A stretch of 25,350 nucleotides of DNA from a virus. Positions 1-5,236 of the stretch are shown piece after piece. A model generated the notes under the pieces. It did not search any database, was not told where the DNA came from, and saw only the letters and a list, made by a program, of their open reading frames with translations. The stretch is from the IMG/VR virus record IMGVR_UViG_3300030098_003940, positions 1-25,350 of that record; one strand, 5' to 3'. Numbering within the stretch: the first letter of the stretch is position 1; each line of letters begins with the position of its first letter. A program made the translations under genes and the position numbers.

Positions 1-180
1 GAGGATGATAGAGTCACCGTTGACACTTGGGTCCACAAGTTCTTCGGACTACCTGAGAAGCTGCGCGTTACTACCAGACGAGCAGTGCAGCAAGGCATCC
101 AAGAGGAGGGGTATCGTCGTGGTTTCTTTCCTGCACAACTACAAGCGGCACTGTGGACAGTGCAGAGGGGGAGGGTATGA
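1..180 (+). CDS. C-terminal part of an unidentified phage protein (cut by window start)
   Basis: The reading frame is open from the first base and stops at TGA 178-180, giving 59 residues of a gene that begins outside the window. The visible part has a DRVTVDTW motif, several arginines and ends with PAQLQAALWTVQRG. A C-terminus of the type PAxLQAxxW is, from memory, seen in small phage proteins of unknown biochemical function (the DUF7178-like group in actinophages); I cannot confirm membership. The stop codon overlaps the ATG of the next gene (ATGA), so the two are probably translationally coupled. That a real gene is present is likely because of the overlap and the good ribosome binding site inside its end; the family guess is weak. 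Confidence 0.5.
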   Translation, partial: EDDRVTVDTWVHKFFGLPEKLRVTTRRAVQQGIQEEGYRRGFFPAQLQAALWTVQRGRV

Positions 181-557
181 ACTTGGTCAAGGCATGTGAG
201 AAGTTTCCCATCTTGGGTCGAGACTTCTGCGAAAAGAGAGACAGATATTCTAAGTGGGTAACTAACGAGCATCGCAACATCGTGAGGAGCAAGGCTTCGT
301 ATCGGGTTGTGCTTGCGTACTTGGCTGTGGAGGCCGCTTGGCTTCGCCTTTGGCTCGCTGCGGCCATTGAAAGAGCCGAGCGTTATGCTGAAATGTATGA
401 AGAGTGCGGGGTCGAGTGGCATCATCTACAGTCTTTAGGTTGTGGCATGATTTACACTAATCCGTCAACAGGCGTTTCGTATCCTACTGAGAGCGTTCCT
501 TCTGTCGACTGGCTTACGCCGTCGCCATTCGTCGGGGGTGAAGATGGGGAGGCGTGA
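177..557 (+). CDS. Hypothetical protein, 126 aa
   Basis: I chose the ATG at 177 because a purine-rich GAGGGGGAGGG lies just upstream and the ATG overlaps the preceding stop as ATGA. An in-frame GTG at 153 would lengthen it by 8 residues but has no comparable ribosome binding site. The protein begins MNLVKACEKF. It has a basic N-terminal third, an alanine/leucine/tryptophan-rich helical stretch around residues 45-75 (VLAYLAVEAAWLRLWLAAAI) that could be amphipathic or a single membrane segment, and a Pro/Ser/Gly-rich acidic tail. I recognise no family. It belongs to a run of five small overlapping genes (1-1322), an arrangement typical of phage early or accessory regions. Confidence 0.6.
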   Translation: MNLVKACEKFPILGRDFCEKRDRYSKWVTNEHRNIVRSKASYRVVLAYLAVEAAWLRLWLAAAIERAERYAEMYEECGVEWHHLQSLGCGMIYTNPSTGVSYPTESVPSVDWLTPSPFVGGEDGEA

Positions 558-744
558 TGAGTGGTGCTGCTGCGGTCGTTGGCATTGTGACCAATGCACT
601 CCGCAGCGGAAGAAGGATTATACCGAGTCTCTCGCTGTCGCTCGCGTACTCGGTGAACATATGGGCGAGGAACAACGTAAGGAAGCACGTAAAGAGCTTG
701 ACGCTATGTGTCAGCTAAGGAGGGAGAAGTATGGACAGTGGTAA
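544..744 (+). CDS. Small cysteine-rich hypothetical protein, 66 aa
   Basis: The start at ATG 544 is preferred over the in-frame GTG at 538 because the GGGG at 534-537 is then spaced about 6 bases from the start. The gene overlaps the end of the preceding gene by 14 bases. Near the N-terminus is the cluster WCCCGRWHCDQC (Cys 8, 9, 10, 15, 18 and His 14), spaced like a small zinc-binding knuckle. The rest is a charged helix rich in Glu, Arg and Lys. Only one compact Cys/His cluster is present, so a complete zinc ribbon would require dimerisation, or the metal site may not exist. Function unknown; a small DNA-, RNA- or protein-binding adaptor is possible but unproven. Confidence 0.55.
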   Translation: MGRRDEWCCCGRWHCDQCTPQRKKDYTESLAVARVLGEHMGEEQRKEARKELDAMCQLRREKYGQW

Positions 745-1141
745 CAAAAGGAACCTGCCTTGGAAAGCTCTGATAGAGGCGAAGTATCGACATGGCGAAG
801 CTTTATCGCGACTTGAGGAGCTTCGCTCCGTCGCTGGTAGTGCTTGGCAAATCATGGTGCATGGTCAGGAAAACGTGGTGAAGGCAGAGGCTGAGAAAGT
901 CCAGGGTCTGCAGCGGTGCTGCATGCAGCATCGTAAGGAGTTGGTCACAGCAAGCTTTGACGGTCGGCATGACCTGCTCGTCTTCTGTGTCCTTGCTACT
1001 GCTTTCAGCAGTGAGCAAGTCTACCGAACCTTCATGCGTTGGCATGGTGGGTACAGTGAACCTGTCGAGCGTCGGTGGTGGGCAGACGAGTTCTACTATG
1101 AGCATGACCAGAGTAAGGAGGTGAGTGATGAAGAGGAGTAA
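731..1141 (+). CDS. Hypothetical protein, 136 aa
   Basis: The ATG at 731 is preceded by AAGGAGGGAG with ideal spacing and overlaps the upstream gene by 14 bases. The protein is mostly helical. It has a Glu/Lys/Ala-rich segment at about residues 15-70 with a possible short coiled coil, a hydrophobic patch DLLVFCVLATAF around residues 80-93, then a Trp/Tyr-rich acidic end finishing EVSDEEE. I see no catalytic motif and recognise no family. Within the five-gene cluster it is the best supported as a translated gene because of its strong Shine-Dalgarno sequence. Confidence 0.6.
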   Translation: MDSGNKRNLPWKALIEAKYRHGEALSRLEELRSVAGSAWQIMVHGQENVVKAEAEKVQGLQRCCMQHRKELVTASFDGRHDLLVFCVLATAFSSEQVYRTFMRWHGGYSEPVERRWWADEFYYEHDQSKEVSDEEE

Positions 1142-1322
1142 GCCACTAGGAGAATGCGCAGGCTACACCGATGCTGACTTGTATGAGCGTGAGGTGTGGT
1201 ACATGTGGGAAGAGGAGAGGAAGCATCTCGCGTTCTTTACGGCTCGCTATGAGGAGTATGTGGAGCGCGCCAAAGCTGATGGGGAAGAACCTGTTGACTT
1301 TGTTACGTGGTCGAGGCGGTGA
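1128..1322 (+). CDS. Small hypothetical protein, 64 aa
   Basis: A near-perfect Shine-Dalgarno, AAGGAGGTGA at 1115-1124, precedes ATG 1128. The GTG at 1125 is in frame but too close to it. The gene overlaps the previous one by 14 bases. The product is strongly charged and aromatic (about a quarter acidic residues, several Tyr and Trp), probably a single helical domain. No family recognised. It is the last credible gene before the structured 840-base stretch, so its transcript would run straight into the candidate RNA. Confidence 0.6.
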   Translation: MKRSKPLGECAGYTDADLYEREVWYMWEEERKHLAFFTARYEEYVERAKADGEEPVDFVTWSRR

Positions 1323-1411
1323 TGATAGATGAGGTGGAAGGGGTGAAGGTGATTGGGCCTTGCCTCTTTGCCTCCGGATGTCTCGCGCTCATGTGAGGCA
1401 TCGCCAGTGTG

Positions 1412-1459
1412 GGCCATCGGTTGTGGACTCGGCTTGGTTTACTCCGCAACCCGATGGCC
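1412..1459 (+). repeat. Long imperfect inverted repeat at the 5' end of the structured region
   Basis: GGCCATCGG (1412-1420) pairs with CCGATGGCC (1451-1459). The stem continues as TTGTGG (1421-1426) with CCGCAA (1444-1449), leaving C1450 bulged, for 15 pairs including one G-T wobble. The loop is 17 bases. It is not followed by a T-tract, so it is not an intrinsic terminator. It may be the first helix of the candidate RNA. Confidence 0.75.
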
Positions 1460-1775
1460 AAACGCAGCGGTGACGAGTGAGTGAGAGCATCGTTAGGCGG
1501 GTTGGAGGGAAGGACGGGATACCATGTGAAAGAACCCACCCTACAGGGGTGGGTGGTCGGGTCATTGCCCCGCAGGGACAACAACGCTTCGCTCGTTGTC
1601 GATAAGCGTCGCGCTTTGGTTGAATGGAAACATGTTCTGGAAACCGCTTTAGCGGCCCGAGCCAGCGAGGGTGTATTTCCAGGTTGTGGTTGCATTCTAC
1701 CTAAGCTCCAACCAGTGAGTTTGGAGGCGAAGTCCGATTACACACACACACGGTTGGAACATCGTAACTTCGCGT

Positions 1776-1827
1776 CACGAGCTTGCTCGTGGAGATGACG
1801 TAGTCATCGTGTGCAGCTATGCTGCAC
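1776..1827 (+). repeat. Three perfect hairpins placed back to back
   Basis: CACGAG-CTTG-CTCGTG (1776-1791), GATGAC-GTA-GTCATC (1794-1808) and GTGCAGC-TAT-GCTGCAC (1811-1827) follow each other with only 2-base gaps. The stems are 6, 6 and 7 bp with loops of 4, 3 and 3 bases. The three stems differ in sequence, so this is not tandem duplication. Three perfect stems in 52 bases is hard to explain by chance. Confidence 0.8.
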
Positions 1828-1894
1828 GAGCGAACCACGTCCCGGCAACCAGCCTCAACGTCCCGGTAGCCATGTGCTGGGGTGAGTCAGAAAA

Positions 1895-2019
1895 GCGACA
1901 CCGAAGGTGAGCCTACTGCGCATCACGTAAGTGAGAGCGATACCGAATGGTGAGCTTGTGTCTCGTCCCGGTAGAAAAGTTTGAACCCCGCGTCGGGGTT
2001 CGCGATACCGAAGGTGAGC
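1895..2019 (+). repeat. Three copies of an 18-19 base mini-hairpin repeat
   Basis: Copies lie at 1895-1912 (GCGACACCGAAGGTGAGC), 1937-1955 (GCGATACCGAATGGTGAGC) and 2002-2019 (GCGATACCGAAGGTGAGC). Each can fold as GC-ga-YACC-loop-GGTG-a-GC with a GAA or GAAT loop. The first pair of the inner stem is C-G in copy 1 and T-G in copies 2 and 3. The octamer CGTCCCGG also occurs three times, at 1838, 1859 and 1964; the latter two lie 36 and 38 bases before copies 1 and 3, suggesting a larger duplicated unit. Confidence 0.75.
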
Positions 2020-2075
2020 CGTGGTGTGTTACGCTGTGTGGCGTGAGGTGGATGGTCGAACCTCGAACCTCATAT

Positions 2076-2163
2076 GACCCCCCGGGGGGGAGCCCCAGGC
2101 TATTTAAAAGTTTTGAACCCTATTAAAATTACCACCCCTACCCCTCCAAAAAAAGGCGCAGAC
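2076..2163. other. GC palindrome and A/T-rich leader upstream of rusA
   Basis: C6 followed by G7 (2078-2090) is an almost perfect GC palindrome, then GCCCC. Composition switches abruptly to an A/T-rich run from 2101 (ATTTAAAAGTTTTG) and a C/A-rich leader ending in A7 (2148-2154). GGGG-GAG-CCCC (2086-2096) could form a 4-bp hairpin but is not followed by a clean T-tract, so I do not call a terminator. The A/T-rich part could hold a promoter, but no convincing -35/-10 pair is visible. Confidence 0.35.
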
Positions 2164-2613
2164 ATGACCCAAAAAAAGCGCGCGGAACCAGACGATATAC
2201 TCATCAAGTTCATTGTCGATGGGGACCCTGGGACCAAGGGGAGACCCAGGCTGGCGAAGAGTGGGAGAGTCTATACTCCACAGGGTACGAAGATGTACCA
2301 GGCGAGAGTGTTGCGTGCCTTGAAGGGACAGTACTCAGGAGAGCCTTGGGGGTGTCCTGTAGGCCTCTCGCTGGTGATGGTGTGTAAACGTCCATCGGTG
2401 CTCAGGAAGAGAGACGTAGAGCGTGGATGGTGCCCTTACAGCCGTAACCGTCCTGATATAGACAACTGCCTAAAGGCTGTGATGGATGCGCTGAATGGCC
2501 ATCTGTATGTGGACGACCGTCAGGTGTGTGAGGTGTATGCAAGTAAGGTGTATGCGGCGATAGATGAGAGCCCGCATATTTTTGTTCAAGCATGGAAATG
2601 TAAGGAGATGTAG
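2164..2613 (+). CDS. rusA: RusA-family Holliday junction resolvase (crossover junction endodeoxyribonuclease)
   Basis: This 149-residue protein matches the RusA family in length and motifs. RusA enzymes are dimeric, metal-dependent nucleases that resolve four-way DNA junctions and can trim branched phage DNA before packaging. Visible are the N-terminal VDGDPGTKGRPR motif (about residues 18-29), YTPQGTKMY and the catalytic block RPDIDNCLKAVMDALNG with Asp98, Asp100 and Lys104, then YVDDRQV with Asp117/118. E. coli RusA uses Asp70, Asp72, Lys76 and Asp91, a very similar spacing. I start at ATG 2164, preceded by AAAAGGCG; an in-frame ATG at 2074 would add a low-complexity leader lying in the structured region. 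A7 occurs at codons 3-5 (2171-2177). It follows the candidate RNA directly and overlaps the next start by one base. Confidence 0.9.
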   Translation: MTQKKRAEPDDILIKFIVDGDPGTKGRPRLAKSGRVYTPQGTKMYQARVLRALKGQYSGEPWGCPVGLSLVMVCKRPSVLRKRDVERGWCPYSRNRPDIDNCLKAVMDALNGHLYVDDRQVCEVYASKVYAAIDESPHIFVQAWKCKEM

Positions 2614-3056
2614 TGCCGCTATATGAGTACAAGTGTCAGAAGTGTCGTAGTGTGTATGAGCGACTGTACAGCGTGAAGGATGCTCCTCGGGTAGACGAGT
2701 GTGCTTGCGGGGGCAAAGCTCATCGGAAGGTCAGTTTAATAGCCCGCACCCCGAACCGTTGGGGGGATACGAACGGGTACTATGACCCGGGGCTGGGTTC
2801 TTGGGTGTCGAACTCTCAGGACCGAGAACGGAAGATGAAGGAGCTTGGCGTGGTTCCTTTGGCGGACTACGGAACGCACTACATTGATGACCGGCTGGAC
2901 AAAGAGGACCAGCAGATGATTCAGCAAGAGAAGGACAGCCAGGAGGTAAAGCGCCTGGAGTCGGAGGGTGTTTCCCGAGGGGAAGCGTTCGCTCAGGTGT
3001 ATAGTACGGAACGGATGGCAGCAGATGGACTGCTGCCTGATGACATCAAGGGGTGA
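2613..3056 (+). CDS. FmdB-type zinc-ribbon phage protein, 147 aa
   Basis: Translation starts at GTG 2613, overlapping the last base of the resolvase stop, with AAGGAG at 2601-2606. The first 35 residues look like an FmdB/CxxC-type zinc ribbon: MPLYEYKCQKC (Cys8, Cys11) and ECACGG (Cys30, Cys32). A phage-specific part follows with WGDTNGYYDPGLGSWV and a basic DRERKMKELGVVPLAD segment. A similar GYYD-GLG / RRKMKE-LGLV arrangement is familiar from phage proteins encoded near portal or terminase genes; the function is unknown to me. The rest is charged and helical. Zinc binding is predicted from the cysteines; a role in DNA packaging or regulation is speculation from position. Confidence 0.75.
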   Translation: MPLYEYKCQKCRSVYERLYSVKDAPRVDECACGGKAHRKVSLIARTPNRWGDTNGYYDPGLGSWVSNSQDRERKMKELGVVPLADYGTHYIDDRLDKEDQQMIQQEKDSQEVKRLESEGVSRGEAFAQVYSTERMAADGLLPDDIKG

Positions 3057-3059
3057 TGT

Positions 3060-3563
3060 ATGGCAGACATGAGTAAACTTCTTCCGCAGGAACAAGAGGC
3101 TGTGGATATGGCAGGTCAGATGGACCAGGCGATGAATGAATCGCTGATGGCGTCATCACCTGCAGGTGACTTCAACAAGGCATCTCTGAATGGTCTGGTG
3201 GGAGCGTTGAATAAGGTGCTCCCGTTGTTTGACGTGAAGGACAAGTACCCTAAGTTTGAAGAGGGTATTGAGGATGGTCGGTTGCCTGGAGAGTTCATTC
3301 GTCAGCTAAGCATGGTAGCTGCAGCGGCTGAAGATTCGGGGCTCTTAGAAGAACCTATGGACCTCAATGAGCTTACGGATGACCAAGGCCTTCGTATGTT
3401 TGCTGCAAAGATGCAGAGCCTCTCGAAGAACATTGAGTTTAAGCAGTTCCTGAAAGAAGATGCTCCTGTGCAAGCTCCAGAAGAGGAGCCTGTCTTGGAA
3501 GAGCCAGTGGCTGCACCCATGCCGGAGATGGGCATGGATGAGCTTATGATGCAAAGACTCTAA
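3060..3563 (+). CDS. Acidic hypothetical protein next to the portal gene, 167 aa
   Basis: ATG 3060 is preceded by AGGGGTGAT at the end of the upstream gene. The protein is acidic and largely helical (residues 1-130), then has a Pro/Glu-rich linker (APEEEPVLEEPVAAPMPEMG, about residues 139-158) and a short end MDELMMQRL that could be a binding peptide. No catalytic motif or membrane segment is seen. Its TAA overlaps the stop codon of the minus-strand portal gene, so the two genes meet tail to tail with no room for a separate terminator. Acidic, linker-tailed proteins at this position in phages can be head-assembly factors, but I do not recognise this one. Confidence 0.65.
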   Translation: MADMSKLLPQEQEAVDMAGQMDQAMNESLMASSPAGDFNKASLNGLVGALNKVLPLFDVKDKYPKFEEGIEDGRLPGEFIRQLSMVAAAAEDSGLLEEPMDLNELTDDQGLRMFAAKMQSLSKNIEFKQFLKEDAPVQAPEEEPVLEEPVAAPMPEMGMDELMMQRL

Positions 3564-5164
3564 CCTTTGAGTGGTAGCAGCGGGGCTACGTTCTGAGGGG
3601 ACGGATCTACCAGTGATTCTACATAGTTAGCTGGCTGTTCGAACCCCTTCATTCCTCTGGGAACATCTTGAGCTTGGCCTCCCTGTAAGAAAGACTCGGG
3701 GAGGTTGAGCATGCGGACGATCTCCTGGAGGAGCACCTGGGGAGCAACGCCCAGTCCAAGCAGCGTAGGCACATTCTCTAAGAGTTGCTGTTTTGCCATT
3801 TGCTCTGACATGGGGGTTGTTGCCATGTCGCTGGCATAGGTCACAAAGTCCCCCATCAGGTCGCCTGCTTTCAGAAGCACAGCTTTATCGTTAATGAGCA
3901 CTGCTTCTGGAGCGTTCTGGTCAATGAACATGGCCATCATAGGCAGGAAGGTTTTAGCTAATCCCTCGATAGCGCCATCTCTTGCTCGGGCCATCCTGCC
4001 AAGCTCTGAGCTTGTGTATGCTGCCAGGGCTGCAATCTCTGTAGCTGTAGCTCTGGTAGACTCACCGCGAGTAAAGCTTGCGGTAACACCGCCTCGCTCC
4101 CGGTCATCCATAATCTGCTGTGCGTAGAGTTGAAGCTCGTGAGGCAGCGCAACATGAGGCACAGGGCGGATGATTGAATCCATGTCGTCTGTCTCAACTT
4201 CTACAAACAGGCCGTCGATACCAGAAGTGACCTTAGCCATGCTCTCTTCGTCGATAGCCCCCTTCTTTACGATGTACTGGCGAGAGGCCTTTCTGACTGC
4301 AGATGCTTGGTAGCTGCGAATGATATTCATCTCGTAGCACTGGTCATAGATTCTCTGCATGACTCCATACCCCATCAGAGGTTGGTCCGGGAGCCTGGAG
4401 AAGTAGAAGGGAATCAGCGGAGTGATGGGGCGGTCCTCAAAGTCCCTGAAGGGAATGGGAGAAACTTTCTCTACGAACTTTTCACCAGCCTTGTATTGTG
4501 GAGAGTAGAAGAGCAGTTGGTCGTTCACCAAGTCGTAGAATTCCAGGATTTGAACGTACTCAAACACTGACTTGTCCTCTAAGTCAGGCAGGTTGTGCTT
4601 GAAGTAGTCAATCTTTCCTTCGCCCTCCATCTTCTTGCCGAACTTGTCTTTGGCCTCTTCCGTTGTCATCGTGTACCAGTGGCCAATGTACCGCTGCAAG
4701 TCTTGGCTCTGAGCGTCTTCGTCTACCAAAACGTTCCATGGTTCGATAGCGATAGGGACCATTCTCCTGTACAGAACCTTATCTTCCACTGGGATGAGCT
4801 TCATGTAGGCGTGAGGGTAGATGAGCGCCAGCCTGGAGCACCTCTCGATGGTCTCTTGCGCTCTCATCAGGAAGTCGTTCACTACAGCTTCAGAGTATTC
4901 TACGTTCCCTTTCCCTTGAAGTCCGGGTTTAAGGACTACCGCTGGGTGCTTGCTGAACAGAGACGCGATGTAACTCTCGATGAATTCATGTCCCAAGGCT
5001 ACCTGAATGTTGATCTGGGCCTCGTCTTGTGCGCGCAACGAGAACTGGTTGTCCCAGAACTTGTTCTCATAGGCTGCTCGGTAGCGAGTCATCTCTTCCC
5101 TGAGCTTGTCCCAAGCATCCAAGTGATTGTCGAGCAGTTCCTGAACTTGTGTTACGCTGAACAT
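3560..5164 (-). CDS. Portal protein (head-tail connector), minus strand
   Basis: A 534-residue protein with the look of podovirus portal proteins, which form the dodecameric ring at the capsid vertex for DNA entry and exit. Supporting stretches are an N-terminal helical region with AQDEAQINIQVALGHEFIES, then YPHAYMKLIP, a wing-like part with PWNVLVDEDAQSQDLQRYIG, and QPLMGYGVMQRIYDQCYEMN followed by an Arg/Ala-rich helix and ESTRATATEIAAL (a SASE/ATE-like motif common in portals). The C-terminus is a Pro-rich tail. The start is ATG at 5164-5162 with CTGGAG upstream on the minus strand. Length is normal. The oddity is orientation: scaffold, capsid and all tail genes run on plus, so the portal needs its own promoter or an antisense transcription unit. 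Confidence 0.85.
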   Translation of the reverse strand: MFSVTQVQELLDNHLDAWDKLREEMTRYRAAYENKFWDNQFSLRAQDEAQINIQVALGHEFIESYIASLFSKHPAVVLKPGLQGKGNVEYSEAVVNDFLMRAQETIERCSRLALIYPHAYMKLIPVEDKVLYRRMVPIAIEPWNVLVDEDAQSQDLQRYIGHWYTMTTEEAKDKFGKKMEGEGKIDYFKHNLPDLEDKSVFEYVQILEFYDLVNDQLLFYSPQYKAGEKFVEKVSPIPFRDFEDRPITPLIPFYFSRLPDQPLMGYGVMQRIYDQCYEMNIIRSYQASAVRKASRQYIVKKGAIDEESMAKVTSGIDGLFVEVETDDMDSIIRPVPHVALPHELQLYAQQIMDDRERGGVTASFTRGESTRATATEIAALAAYTSSELGRMARARDGAIEGLAKTFLPMMAMFIDQNAPEAVLINDKAVLLKAGDLMGDFVTYASDMATTPMSEQMAKQQLLENVPTLLGLGVAPQVLLQEIVRMLNLPESFLQGGQAQDVPRGMKGFEQPANYVESLVDPSPQNVAPLLPLKG

Positions 5165-5236
5165 GGGTTCTCCAGTAATGTGGCCAGTGTTCTCTTATAT
5201 ATATATAGAAGAAGTTACTGGCCACTTGAGGTGTAA
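5165..5236. promoter_or_regulatory. Divergent portal/scaffold spacer with palindrome around (TA)6
   Basis: This 72-bp spacer separates two divergent genes. GTGGCCAGT (5180-5188) and ACTGGCCAC (5217-5225) are a perfect 9-bp inverted repeat flanking TATATATATATA (5196-5207). CCAGTAA (5172-5178) is also complementary to TTACTGG (5215-5221), so a second pairing is possible. The TA run could act as a -10-like element on both strands and the arms as an operator, or the repeat could form a hairpin in either 5' leader. No canonical -35 is seen. That both genes must be expressed from here or by read-through is inference. Confidence 0.5.

Larger units (their letters stand above)
1397..2075 (+). ncRNA. 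Candidate large structured non-coding RNA (or tandem structured RNAs)
   Basis: The stretch 1323-2163 has no credible gene. From 1397 to about 2075 it is crowded with inverted repeats that fold as short RNA hairpins. Seen directly: a 15-bp stem with one bulge (1412-1459); ACCCACCC/GGGTGGGT (1534-1554); ACAACG/CGTTGT (1581-1599); AAGCG/CGCTT (1604-1616); CCGCT/AGCGG (1644-1655); CTCCAA/TTGGAG (1706-1726); GCGAAGT/ACTTCGC (1727-1773); three back-to-back hairpins (1776-1827); a stem closed by a GNRA-type GTAA loop (1919-1939); an 8-bp stem with CGT loop (1983-2001); TTACGC/GCGTGA (2029-2046); TGAGGT/ACCTCA (2044-2072). The last two share 2044-2046 and are alternatives. Strand and boundaries are inferred: flanking genes are on plus and the GNRA loop reads on plus. 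Known large ornate phage-associated RNAs (GOLLD, ROOL) have similar size and hairpin density, but I cannot show homology. A replication origin or DNA-level cruciform region is the main alternative. Confidence 0.6.

Noticed and set aside
1322-1396. 24-codon frame starting at an ATG that overlaps the stop of the preceding gene
   Set aside because: The overlap and a hydrophobic C-terminal part are suggestive, but there is no separate Shine-Dalgarno and the product is too short to support.
1740-1751. (AC)6 microsatellite
   Set aside because: Too short to be significant on its own; mentioned only as part of the possible pseudoknot loop.
1303-1798. Open frames of 105 aa (plus, 1481-1798) and 130 aa (minus, 1303-1695) in the structured region
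   Set aside because: They have no good ribosome binding sites, unusual Pro/Ser/Arg/His-rich composition, overlap one another on opposite strands and run through many perfect hairpins. They look like chance frames in a GC-rich non-coding segment.
1838-2019. Repeats suggesting a CRISPR array
   Set aside because: Copies are only 18-19 bases, irregularly spaced, with structured intervening sequence and no cas genes nearby.
2074-2163. N-terminal extension of the RusA protein from an upstream in-frame ATG
   Set aside because: The added 30 residues are Pro/Lys/Gly low complexity, lie over a GC palindrome and match nothing in RusA enzymes; ATG 2164 has the better binding site.
2171-2178. A AAA AAG slippery heptamer in frame at codons 3-5 of rusA
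   Set aside because: It is in the right phase for -1 slippage, but there is no fitting downstream stem or meaningful alternate frame, so programmed frameshifting is not supported.
3637-3647. GTTCGAACCCC, like the T-arm of a tRNA
   Set aside because: It lies inside the C-terminal portal codons and no acceptor, D or anticodon arm can be formed around it.
4595-5236. 213-aa open frame on plus, antisense to the portal gene
   Set aside because: The minus frame has clear portal motifs and a proper start. The antisense frame has no binding site and only hydrophobic residues mirrored from the portal codons.
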